A DNA stretch of 64,000 nt from assembly GCF_017948265.1 (NCBI RefSeq), contig NZ_CP072852.1, positions 4,529,250-4,593,249 on the forward strand. Direction: 5' to 3'. Numbering within the stretch: position 1 is the first letter of the stretch; every line of letters begins with the position of its first letter. The notes under the pieces are model-generated. The model had not been told where the DNA came from, ran no database searches, and saw nothing but the letters and a program-made list of their open reading frames with translations. A program made the position numbers and the translations under genes. This stretch comes from Rhodoferax sp. PAMC 29310 (GTDB taxonomy: Bacteria; Pseudomonadota; Gammaproteobacteria; Burkholderiales; Burkholderiaceae_C). Shown in pieces: positions 17,670 through 25,494 of this stretch.

Positions 17670-19169
17670 TTAGAGGACGGGCGCGCCGCTGGCAACGCGT
17701 TGGGCCTTGGCGTGGTCAAGGGCGAACTCTTCTTCCGGAGAAAGAATCAGGCGCTTGCGGCCCACCAGTGCAAAGTAGGCGATGCCCACGCTGAACCAGA
17801 TGGCCACCCACATCACGCCTTGCTGATAAACCGGGTCCGTCAACTGAAAGTAAAGGGTGACAGACGCAATCAAAATCGTCAACACCGCGCCCACCACCCC
17901 AAACGGGCTGCGGTAAGGCCGTGCCAGCGCGGGAAAGTTCTTGCGCAGCAAAATGAACGACAGCGCTTGCATGATGTAAGAAAACATAGCGCCAAACACG
18001 GCCATGTTCAGCAGCGTACCGCCAATGACGGCTGCGCCCTTGTCCGCCCCCAGGCTGAACCACAGAATGAACATCACCACCAGGGCCAGAACGGCGCCGG
18101 TGATCATGGCAATGTGAGGCGTCTTACGGCTACCGTGGGTCACTGACAAGGCCGACGGAAAGTAGCCTGCCCGGCTGAGCGAGTAGATTTGGCGCCCCTT
18201 GGCGAAGATGATGGTGTGAAAGCTGGCGACCAGCCCGAGTACTGCCACTGTTGCCAGAGTTTTTGCAATACCGTCACCATAAATGGCTTTGAAACCGTCC
18301 AGCAAGGGCTCGCCTGAGGTGCCCAGTTTGTGCGAACCCACGCCGGCCACCGAGGGGTTGAGCCACAAAATCATGAAGGCCGACAAAATCAGGGTAAATA
18401 TGCCGGCCAGAATGCCGCGTGGCATGTCCCGCTTGGGGTCCACCGACTCTTCCGCCGCCAGTGGCAACTGCTCAATCGCCAAAAACAACCACACCGCAAA
18501 CGGCAGGCATGCCAGTACACCCGCCAGTCCCATCGGCAGGAACGGGCCGTGGCCTTCGGGCAAGGCGATCCCGCCTTCGCCCACGTTCATCGCCCACTTG
18601 GCGAAATCAATAGAGGGCAGGGCGCTGAACCAGAACACCACCAGGCAAGACAGCGCCAGCAGCGTCACGATCAAGGTCACCTTGAACGACAACTCCACGC
18701 CCACGATATTGAGACTCACAAACAAAATGTAAAACCCGATCCACCACAGCGGCAGCGTCTCTGGCGATGTGCCAAAAATACCCGCCATATAGCTGCTGAT
18801 GAAATAAACGATGACCGCCGGCGTCAGCACATACTCCACGTTTTCAGCCAGCCCGGTGACAAAGCCACCCCACTGACCCATGGCCGTGCGGGCGAAGGAA
18901 TAGGCGCCGCCGGTGTGGGGCAACGCCGGAGACATTTCAGCCAACGAAAAGGTCAGCCCCAGGTACATGATGGCGATGATGATGGTCGCCAAAAACATGC
19001 TGCCCCAGCCATTGGCCAGTCCCAGGTTCCAGCCGGAGAAGTGGCCGGAAATCACCGCCCCTACGCCCAACGCCCACAGGGACCAAACCCCGGCGTACCG
19101 ACGCAGCCCTCGTTTGTCAAAGTAACTCTGGTCAACTTTGGTGTATTGCACACCGGACGAATCGCTCAT
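17670..19169 (-). CDS. eat: APC-family permease, ethanolamine-type
   Basis: This 499-residue permease has about 12 membrane helices. The N-terminal region (YFDKRGLRRYAGVWSLWALGVGAVISGHFSGWNLGL) and AEMSPALPHTGGAYSFARTAMGQWGGFVTGLAENVEYVLTP match ethanolamine permeases of the APC superfamily better than PuuP putrescine importers. It is the first gene of the leftward operon, with operator-like site A 46 bp upstream and the EutR-like gene divergent. Substrate assignment is strong for the family but not proven; other amino alcohols or amino acids are possible. Confidence 0.85.
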   Translation of the reverse strand: MSDSSGVQYTKVDQSYFDKRGLRRYAGVWSLWALGVGAVISGHFSGWNLGLANGWGSMFLATIIIAIMYLGLTFSLAEMSPALPHTGGAYSFARTAMGQWGGFVTGLAENVEYVLTPAVIVYFISSYMAGIFGTSPETLPLWWIGFYILFVSLNIVGVELSFKVTLIVTLLALSCLVVFWFSALPSIDFAKWAMNVGEGGIALPEGHGPFLPMGLAGVLACLPFAVWLFLAIEQLPLAAEESVDPKRDMPRGILAGIFTLILSAFMILWLNPSVAGVGSHKLGTSGEPLLDGFKAIYGDGIAKTLATVAVLGLVASFHTIIFAKGRQIYSLSRAGYFPSALSVTHGSRKTPHIAMITGAVLALVVMFILWFSLGADKGAAVIGGTLLNMAVFGAMFSYIMQALSFILLRKNFPALARPYRSPFGVVGAVLTILIASVTLYFQLTDPVYQQGVMWVAIWFSVGIAYFALVGRKRLILSPEEEFALDHAKAQRVASGAPVL

Positions 19170-19214
19170 GTGGGGCTCCTGGATGTTGTTGGAGATCAGG
19201 GAAAGACCGAGTGC

Positions 19215-19256
19215 ATCCTAGGAAGTGGCTAACCGGCTGACTATCCAAAATCGGCA
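19215..19256 (-). promoter_or_regulatory. Operator/promoter-like site A upstream of the ethanolamine-type permease gene
   Basis: Read toward the permease gene it is TGCCGATTT, one base, GGATAG, 16 bases, TTCCTAGGAT. It repeats site B (13647-13688) exactly in the conserved blocks and spacing. It sits in the divergent region between the permease gene and the EutR-like regulator gene, 46 bp from the permease start, as expected of an AraC-family activator target abutting a promoter. Confidence 0.75.
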
Positions 19257-19354
19257 GGTTTACTTTGAGTAGCATCAATGTTTTTTTCAAATGCGGTAGA
19301 GTACGGGGTAAACCCGGGGTGTGCTGAAGCTGGCAATCCGGTCAGAATTAATAA

Positions 19355-20359
19355 ATGCCTGCTCAATCCGCGAACGCGATGTCCTTGGGTGCCCAGTACC
19401 TTGGACTGGGTGGGCGAGGCGTGTCTGCGTTGGCCAGCGCCACCTTTGCAGACGTCGAAGAGCAAGCCTGCGCATTGACAGGCTGGAATCAAGACTATTT
19501 GCAACTCAGCGCGGGTGCGTTTCAGGGCGAAATCTGTCAGGTTGAAGGCGCCTGTATCAAGCTCTTTATTGAGCGTGTGCAGCAGTCGCTGTTTCAAACT
19601 GGCGTTCTACCGCGCAACGTGCTGGCGGTTGGCATTCCGTTAAGCGCCAGTGGTGCTGGCATGTTCTGCGGCCAGGCTTGTGCGTCTGACGCGTTTCATG
19701 TGTTTTCCGGCTCGTCCGGATTCGAGTTCAGAACCTCTCAGCAGCACACCATGCTTGGCATTGAATTGCAGTTGGGCGATGGGTGGCTGAGCGACGTAGG
19801 GCCAGGCGTTGAGTCCGGTAATCACCGGGACTTACCCGCACAGGCCGGCGCCTTGCCAATGGGCCCTGCTGCGCTGGCCGAACTCAAAACCTATTTGCTG
19901 GCCTTGCTCCAGTCCGCGCAAACCGCACCTGATGTGTTGTCCAGCCCGGCCGTGGTCAACACCGTGGCCGATTTTTTGCTGGACCACATGGCCCGAAACT
20001 CGGTGGGCGCTGGCTTGACTGATGAGTTACCGGTTCACCAAAAGCTGGTGCAACGGGCCTGCGCTTTGGTCCATGAAACGCTGGAGCAGGCCCCCACCGT
20101 GGCGCAACTCTGCATCGACTTGGGCGTGAGCCGGCGCACCCTTCAAAACGGTTTTCAGCGCACCCTGAATGTCAGCCCGCTGAACTACCTCAAAGCCGTG
20201 CGCCTGGGCCAAGCGCGCCGGGCACTCAAGCAGGTGCGCTCCGTGACCGAGGCCGCAACGGCCTTTGGCTTCTGGCACTTTGGTCACTTCTCACAAGACT
20301 ACCTGACCATGTTTGGCGAGCGCCCCTCAGACACCTTGAGGCGCCACCAAAGCGACTAA
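19355..20359 (+). CDS. AraC-family regulator, EutR-like
   Basis: A 334-residue transcription activator. The C-terminal about 100 residues form a double helix-turn-helix AraC domain with VSRRTLQNGFQRTLNVSPLN and FGFWHFGHFSQDYLTMFGE, very like E. coli EutR (VSRRTLQNAFHAILG, WGFWHLGQFATDYQQLFSE). The N-terminal domain also shares the EutR phrase GWNQDYLQLSAGAFQGE. EutR responds to ethanolamine plus cobalamin; whether cobalamin matters here is unknown. It is divergent from the permease operon and probably binds sites A and B. The ATG has only a weak ribosome-binding site; another ATG lies 27 bases downstream. Confidence 0.88.
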   Translation: MPAQSANAMSLGAQYLGLGGRGVSALASATFADVEEQACALTGWNQDYLQLSAGAFQGEICQVEGACIKLFIERVQQSLFQTGVLPRNVLAVGIPLSASGAGMFCGQACASDAFHVFSGSSGFEFRTSQQHTMLGIELQLGDGWLSDVGPGVESGNHRDLPAQAGALPMGPAALAELKTYLLALLQSAQTAPDVLSSPAVVNTVADFLLDHMARNSVGAGLTDELPVHQKLVQRACALVHETLEQAPTVAQLCIDLGVSRRTLQNGFQRTLNVSPLNYLKAVRLGQARRALKQVRSVTEAATAFGFWHFGHFSQDYLTMFGERPSDTLRRHQSD

Positions 20360-20398
20360 CCCCGCTCGCCAACTTCGTCATGTGGTAGTTTCACCGGC

Positions 20399-21250
20399 AT
20401 GACGACCTGGATCGACACCCATTGCCACCTTGACGCCGCCGAATTCGGCTCGGAGGCCCTTGCAGTGCGGGCACACGCCGCACAACAAGGCGTGAAGCAC
20501 TGCGTCATTCCCGCCGTATTGGCCGCCAACTTTGACAGGGTGCGCCATTTGGCCCATGCCAGCGGCGGCAGCTACGCGTTGGGCATTCACCCCCTCTATG
20601 TCAAACAGGCAAAGGACTCTGATCTGCAGCAACTGGACGCTCAGTTGACGCTGCACCGCGACGACCCCCGCTTGGTGGCGGTGGGCGAAATTGGGCTGGA
20701 CTTGTGGGTGCCCGAATTGACGCAAAGCCCCTGGCGAGAGCGGCAGACGAACTTTTATCTGGCGCAATTGAAATTGGCCAAGCAGCATGACATGCCGGTG
20801 ATTCTTCATGTGCGCCGTTCCGCCGACCTCCTTCTCAAAGGCCTGCGCGCGGTGGGCGGTGGGCGCCCCTGGCTAGGCATTGCCCATGCTTTCAATGGCA
20901 GTAACCAGCAGGCGCAAGCATTTATTGCACTCGGCTTCAAACTGGGTTTTGGAGGGGCGATGACGTATGAGCGCGCCCAGCAGCTGCGTCGCCTGGCGAC
21001 AACCCTGCCGTTGGAGTCCATCGTGCTGGAAACGGACTCGCCCGACATGCCCCCGCACTGGATCTACAAAACTGCCGCGCAGCGAGAAGCGGGTGAACCC
21101 CAGGGGCGCAATACCCCCGGCGAGCTGCCCCGTATTGGCGCTGAACTGGCCGCCTTGCGCGGGATTTGTGTCGAGGAACTGGCTGAAGCCACCACACGCA
21201 ACGCTTTGGACGCTTTGCCCCGGTTGCGCGCCTTGCTGGCGTCTTTCTGA
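20399..21250 (+). CDS. tatD: TatD-family metal-dependent hydrolase
   Basis: A 283-residue amidohydrolase-fold enzyme of the TatD DNase family. The N-terminal metal motif IDTHCHLD, GEIGLDLW, the HVRRS segment and the C-terminal LETDSPDMPPHW are all present. TatD proteins are 3'-5' exonucleases or related phosphoesterases, probably with two metals. It is followed by a symporter gene after 72 bp with no obvious functional link. Confidence 0.92.
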   Translation: MTTWIDTHCHLDAAEFGSEALAVRAHAAQQGVKHCVIPAVLAANFDRVRHLAHASGGSYALGIHPLYVKQAKDSDLQQLDAQLTLHRDDPRLVAVGEIGLDLWVPELTQSPWRERQTNFYLAQLKLAKQHDMPVILHVRRSADLLLKGLRAVGGGRPWLGIAHAFNGSNQQAQAFIALGFKLGFGGAMTYERAQQLRRLATTLPLESIVLETDSPDMPPHWIYKTAAQREAGEPQGRNTPGELPRIGAELAALRGICVEELAEATTRNALDALPRLRALLASF

Positions 21251-21322
21251 ACTTGGGAGGCCGCAAGCCTCAAAAACCGCTGCGCTATGCTCACAAACAC
21301 TTGTTTACCCTAGGAGTCGCCT

Positions 21323-22669
21323 GTGTTTCCACTGCCCATCACCACTGAACAATCCATTGGCCGCCTGGTCTTGCGGCTGAGCGGGTTTGTGCAGGGGCGG
21401 CTGTGGCTGCAGGTGCTGGTGGCCATGGCCATTGGCATTGCCACCGGTATGGCCATTGGGCCCACAGGCGGCTGGTTGACACCCAAGATGGCGCTGCTGG
21501 TGAGCAATTGGCTGGCCATGCCGGGCTACTTGTTTTTGGCGATGGTGCAGATGATCGTCATCCCGCTGGTGGTTGCCTCCATCATTTTGGGCATGACCAG
21601 TTCGCGCGACATGCAGCAGTTGCGCAGCATGGGCTTGCGCACGGGGCTGTTCTTTCTCTTCACCACCCTAGTTGCCGCAGTCATTGGCTTGGTCATTGCG
21701 CTGGCGGTGCAGCCCGGCAGCTACCTGCAGGTGGACCAGTTGCCGAGCGCCACGGCGGTCACTGCCTCGGCGACGAGCGCGGCCCCTTCACTCGCCACCT
21801 TGCCTTCCCAGATTGTGCGCATCGTGCCGACCAACCCATTGCAGGCCAGCGTAGAGCAGAACATGCTGCAGGTGGTGGTGTTTGCCATCTTCATGGGCGT
21901 GGCACTCGTGACGATGGACGGCAAGCTGGCCAAACCGCTGGTGGATTTGTTGGGTGCCGTGCAAGAGGTCAGCATGGTCGTGGTGCGCTGGGCCATGTAC
22001 CTGGTGCCACTGGCGGTGTTTGGCCTCATGACGCAGCTCACCGCCCGCATGGGGCTGGACGCGCTGCTGGGCATGGGTGTGTATGTGCTGACCGTGCTGA
22101 CCGTGCTGGGGGCGCTGCTGCTGACCTTTGCGTTTTTGATGGTGGTCTATGCCGTGGGACGGCGCCGCTCGCCATTGACCTTTCTGCGTGGCAGCCGCGA
22201 TGTGTTGTTGCTCGCGTTCTCCACCTCCAGCTCGGCTGCGGTGATGCCGCTGACCATTCGTACCGCCGAGGAAGCACTGGGTGTGCAGCAAGGCGTGTCG
22301 CGCTTCGTGATTCCGCTGGGGACGACCATCAACATGGCGGGCACCGCGCTTTATCAGGTGATTGCCACCTTGTTTCTGGCGCAGGTCTATCAGGTGGACG
22401 TGGGCTTGCCCGGGCTTTTGCTGGTGGTGGTGCTCGCAGTCGGCGCCTCCATTGGCTCGCCAGGCACGCCGGGCGTTGTTATTGTGATTTTGTCGATGAT
22501 GCTGGGCACGGTGGGTATCCCGGCTGAAGGCATTGCGCTCATCATCGGCGTGGACCGCATTCTTGACATGAGTCGCACCACACTCAATGTGGCCGGTGAT
22601 CTGGTGGCGGCAAGTGTGATTGACGAGCACACGCTGCGTGTGCCAGAAGAGGTTGGTCGCCAGGCTTGA
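21323..22669 (+). CDS. Dicarboxylate/amino acid:cation symporter (DAACS family)
   Basis: A 448-residue membrane carrier of the GltP/DctA family with eight helices and two re-entrant loops. The serine-rich loop AFSTSSSAAVMPLTI, the cation/substrate motif GTTINMAGTALYQ and GVDRILDMSRTTLNVAGD are present. It imports glutamate, aspartate or C4-dicarboxylates with protons or sodium. The start is GTG 21323, set by AGGAG eight bases upstream. Substrate cannot be told from the sequence. Confidence 0.92.
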   Translation: MFPLPITTEQSIGRLVLRLSGFVQGRLWLQVLVAMAIGIATGMAIGPTGGWLTPKMALLVSNWLAMPGYLFLAMVQMIVIPLVVASIILGMTSSRDMQQLRSMGLRTGLFFLFTTLVAAVIGLVIALAVQPGSYLQVDQLPSATAVTASATSAAPSLATLPSQIVRIVPTNPLQASVEQNMLQVVVFAIFMGVALVTMDGKLAKPLVDLLGAVQEVSMVVVRWAMYLVPLAVFGLMTQLTARMGLDALLGMGVYVLTVLTVLGALLLTFAFLMVVYAVGRRRSPLTFLRGSRDVLLLAFSTSSSAAVMPLTIRTAEEALGVQQGVSRFVIPLGTTINMAGTALYQVIATLFLAQVYQVDVGLPGLLLVVVLAVGASIGSPGTPGVVIVILSMMLGTVGIPAEGIALIIGVDRILDMSRTTLNVAGDLVAASVIDEHTLRVPEEVGRQA

Positions 22670-22709
22670 GTCAAAATTCTCGTGGGTCGCGCTGGCTGGG
22701 CGCTGCAAT

Positions 22710-23336
22710 TCAAGGCTGAACCCGGCCCAGCACAGCCAACCCGCCTTCTCCGGTTTTGACGATCACGCCTTGTCCCGAAGCCGGGGAGACGCCCGTTAGC
22801 GCCGTGATGTTGACCTGATGCGTCACTACCACGAGGACGCCGGGGCCTTGCCACTGTTTCAGAATGGCCAGTGCGGCAGCCGTTTGCGCAGTCTGGCGCT
22901 CCGATGTTTCAAAAAATGAGTTGAACGGGGCGGCATCGTGACTCAGCCCAGGGAAAGCCAGCTGGGCAGTCTCTCGGGTGCGACACCATTGCGAACTCAG
23001 CACCTCGCCGACGGGGATACCCCAGCTGCGGAATTGCTCATCGATCCGGCGAGCCTGGGCCCGGCCTGTGGCGTCAAGGTTGCGCTGGCTGCTGCAGTCA
23101 CTGAGCGTGAAGCCGGGCGGGTCGCTGAAGCCGGGCGCATTGGCGTGGCGAAACAGCACAATGCTGCCGCTTTGGACCGCCGCCCAATCGGACTGCGCCC
23201 AGCCAGCGCGCGGCAGGCCCAGTGCGAACAATGCCAGGAGTAAGACCGTCAGCCAGGCCGGCCAGCGCCACTGGCGGCTACGAGAACCGGGGCTGGCCTG
23301 TGCCTGGGGTTCATAAAGTGGTTCGCACCAGCGCAT
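22710..23336 (-). CDS. Exported histidine-phosphatase-family protein
   Basis: A 208-residue protein with an N-terminal export helix (about 27-48, WLTVLLLALFALGLPRAGWAQ) and a short histidine-phosphatase domain. The catalytic motif is FRHANAPG, with alanine replacing the usual glycine of RHG. A second conserved histidine appears in VVTHQVNITALTG and the arginine in SQWCRTRETAQLAF. Periplasmic members of this group are uncharacterised phosphatases. AAGGAGG precedes ATG 23336 at good distance. Confidence 0.85.
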   Translation of the reverse strand: MRWCEPLYEPQAQASPGSRSRQWRWPAWLTVLLLALFALGLPRAGWAQSDWAAVQSGSIVLFRHANAPGFSDPPGFTLSDCSSQRNLDATGRAQARRIDEQFRSWGIPVGEVLSSQWCRTRETAQLAFPGLSHDAAPFNSFFETSERQTAQTAAALAILKQWQGPGVLVVVTHQVNITALTGVSPASGQGVIVKTGEGGLAVLGRVQP

Positions 23337-23993
23337 GATTCATCCCTCCTTTTCCATTGATGTCAGTAGTAGGCGAAATGTGTTTCGAATGGCCATCGTT
23401 TTATTGATGGCTAAAGAATGATGTGCACCCGCCGGAAAAGTTCCAAATAAGGCCACACGTTGCTGATGAAAAACTCACCGCCAGGGGGGGGCACAAGACA
23501 AAAGCCACTTGATTCGCGTCAACGACCGGCAGCAAATTGGCTGCAAAAGTTTGTCCATCCAAACCGGCAAACAATAGGTGTCCATGAAGACAAATATCGT
23601 GTTGACCGTCGACCCGGGTCTGATTGCACATCTTTTGGGGTGCGGGTTTGGGGCCGGGGAAACAGCCGATTCAGCGCAGAAGGAGCAAGCTCGCCAGCCT
23701 GGAGCGCCAGATCCGGCCGATACCTGCAACCCCCGCTTTGTGCAGCACACCGGCAAGATGGTTGATGGATGTCAGGACCAAAATGTGGGCGTGGCGAAGT
23801 TTCCCCTTGATCGCCTGGAAGGCGGTTCCACCGGTTCGGATTGCACCTGCATTGGTGGCAACTTGTGTATACAGAGCGGCTTTTTCCTGAAACTCGATAA
23901 TCCTGAAGCCGATGACTGGTTGCGTGAACAGCGCAGCGCGTTGTGCTCCCCCCCTGAAGCTGCCCGACAACCCTGATTTGATGAGTGCTCTCA
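23337..23993. other. 657-bp stretch without a recognisable gene
   Basis: Frames in both strands are open for up to 130 codons here (for example 23578-23976 on the plus strand), but none gives a protein I recognise, has a convincing ribosome-binding site or looks like a domain. A G-run sits near 23484. It separates the histidine-phosphatase promoter from the RskA-domain gene and may be remnant DNA. Confidence 0.4.
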
Positions 23994-24509
23994 ATGACTG
24001 AATCCGATTCCTCCGCCCGTCCTCCCTGTCATGCGGGGCGCTGGCGGGCTGCCACCGTGTTTTGCTTGCTGGTGATGGCCATTGCGCTGGCCACGGGCAT
24101 GAGCATGTTTGAGCAGTTCAAGGCCCAACTTAGCCACCTGCAAACCAAGCTGGAAACGGTGCATCAAATTAAATACGTGGCCGTGTTGCTGGACGAGGCC
24201 AAGGCGCCTGCGCTGCTGGTCACCTTGGATCCGCTGGAGGCGGCCTTGCAGGTGCAGCGTTTGAACAGTGTGGCAGAAGGGCGTGAGGACACCATGCAGT
24301 TGTGGGCCGTGCCCGTGGCGGGCGAGCCGCGGTCGCTGGGTGTTTTGACCCGGGGCAACAAAACGCTGAGTGTTCCTGTGGCTGATGGTGCTTTGGACGA
24401 TGTCCCCCGCCTGGCGATCAGCGTGGAAGAGAAGGGCGGCGTTGAGCCCGGGGTGGCCCCCCGCTTGCCTTACCTCTTTGAAGGCACCTTGATTCAAAAG
24501 GCCCTGTAA
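23994..24509 (+). CDS. Membrane protein with RskA-type anti-sigma C-terminal domain only
   Basis: A 171-residue protein with one membrane helix (about 20-38, TVFCLLVMAIALATGMSMF), a short coiled segment and a periplasmic domain like the C-terminus of anti-sigma-K factors (LWAVPVAGEPRSLGVLTRG, RLAISVEEKGGVEPG, LFEGTLI). The zinc-binding anti-sigma domain that normally precedes the helix is absent, and no ECF sigma gene is next to it. It may be a truncated remnant or an independent periplasmic module. ATG 23994 is preferred over a GTG nine bases upstream. Confidence 0.7.
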   Translation: MTESDSSARPPCHAGRWRAATVFCLLVMAIALATGMSMFEQFKAQLSHLQTKLETVHQIKYVAVLLDEAKAPALLVTLDPLEAALQVQRLNSVAEGREDTMQLWAVPVAGEPRSLGVLTRGNKTLSVPVADGALDDVPRLAISVEEKGGVEPGVAPRLPYLFEGTLIQKAL

Positions 24510-24521
24510 TTTTTTGGGAGC

Positions 24522-24959
24522 ATGGCGATGGCTGAAGTGACGGGGATTGACCATATTTACATCACCGTGTCTGACTTGGCGCGGTCCGAACTGTTTTATG
24601 ACCAAGTCTTGATGCTGGCCTTGGGGTTTCGCAAAAGCAAGTTCACCCTGGGCGGTGACCCGCACATTCAGTACTTCAACCGATTGTTCGGCTATGTGTT
24701 GCGCCCGGCCCGGGCGGCCACGCCGCACGATGCCTACGCGCCCGGCTTGCATCACTTTTGCCTGCGGGTGCACACGGCCGCCGAAGTGCATGAGGTGGCC
24801 CAGGCGCTGCAGGGCGTGGGCATTGACGCGACAGCGACGCGGCTTTACCCCGAGTACGCACCCGACTACATGGCCACGTTTTTTGAAGACCCTGACGGCC
24901 TGCGTCTTGAGGTGACCAATTACCGCCAAGAGCGCCGGGACCGCCATGCCAACTGGTAG
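24522..24959 (+). CDS. VOC-family (glyoxalase/dioxygenase-fold) protein
   Basis: A 145-residue vicinal-oxygen-chelate protein with two beta-alpha-beta-beta-beta halves. It has GIDHIYITVSDLARSELFYDQVL at the start, GLHHFCLRV in the middle and the terminal FFEDPDGLRLEV with the usual metal-ligand glutamate. Substrate unknown; family members include glyoxalases and resistance proteins. GGGAG precedes ATG 24522. It overlaps the next gene by 14 bases. Confidence 0.88.
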   Translation: MAMAEVTGIDHIYITVSDLARSELFYDQVLMLALGFRKSKFTLGGDPHIQYFNRLFGYVLRPARAATPHDAYAPGLHHFCLRVHTAAEVHEVAQALQGVGIDATATRLYPEYAPDYMATFFEDPDGLRLEVTNYRQERRDRHANW

Positions 24960-25488
24960 CGTGACTGCAATTGATCAGGCGGTGCTACCACGTTTGGCCG
25001 GGTTGCTGCCCATTGTTTCCAGCAACACCCGCTTGCTGATATTGGGCAGTTTTCCCGGTGCGGTGTCTTTGGCCAAACAGCAGTACTACGGGCACCCGCA
25101 AAACCAGTTTTGGCGGATATTGCAAGCTATTTGGCCCGATAGCCTTGGTGGAATAAGCGCATGCAGCTATGAAAAACGGAGCGATTGGTTGTTGGCGCGA
25201 GGCCTGGGTGTGTGGGATGTGTACGCCAGTTGCGAGCGCCAGGGCAGTCTGGACACGGCCATTCGAAACCCGCAGGTGAACGACTTTGCAGCCCTGCTGC
25301 AGCGCTGCCCGCAACTGGCCTCAGTGGCGCACAACGGCGGTGAGAGCTTTCGCCATGCCAAACACACGGCGGCGCTGGGACTGGCTGTGTACAAGCTGCC
25401 GTCCACCAGTCCGGCCAACGCCAGCTGGAGTTTTGAGCGCAAGTTGGCCGTTTGGCGCGAGGTGATGGTGGGCGCCGGTTTGGTCTGA
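24946..25488 (+). CDS. DNA-deoxyinosine/uracil glycosylase family protein
   Basis: A 180-residue member of the UDG superfamily, like the hypoxanthine-DNA glycosylase group. It has LLILGSFPGAVSLAKQQYYG, HPQNQFW, the NGG segment and LPSTSPANASWSF, the usual C-terminal catalytic/intercalation loop. It probably excises deaminated bases. Residues of the segment QAIWPDSLGGISACSYEKR are encoded by a copy of a dispersed palindromic repeat (25121-25177) that remains in frame. It overlaps the VOC gene. Confidence 0.87.
   Translation: MPTGSVTAIDQAVLPRLAGLLPIVSSNTRLLILGSFPGAVSLAKQQYYGHPQNQFWRILQAIWPDSLGGISACSYEKRSDWLLARGLGVWDVYASCERQGSLDTAIRNPQVNDFAALLQRCPQLASVAHNGGESFRHAKHTAALGLAVYKLPSTSPANASWSFERKLAVWREVMVGAGLV
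25121..25177. repeat. Dispersed Comamonadaceae-type palindromic repeat inside the glycosylase gene
   Basis: This stretch holds GCTAT near one end, TTGGCCCGATAGCC, GGAATAAGCGCATGCAGCTAT and an A-run. It aligns with the intergenic copy at 41521-41575 read in reverse: TTGGC, a TAGC-like block, GGAATAAGCGCA/GAAAAGCGCA, GCTAT, AAAAA. I recall similar elements scattered through Comamonadaceae genomes. Here it is read through in frame as about 19 codons. Confidence 0.65.
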
Positions 25489-25494
25489 CACCGC

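Noticed and set aside
9531..19169. Classical Puu putrescine pathway
   Set aside because: There is a GS-like ligase and an aldehyde dehydrogenase, but PuuB (FAD oxidase) and PuuD are missing, and the regulator and permease resemble ethanolamine systems.
23578..23976. 132-codon plus-strand frame as a gene
   Set aside because: No ribosome-binding site, no recognisable domain and an equally open frame on the other strand.
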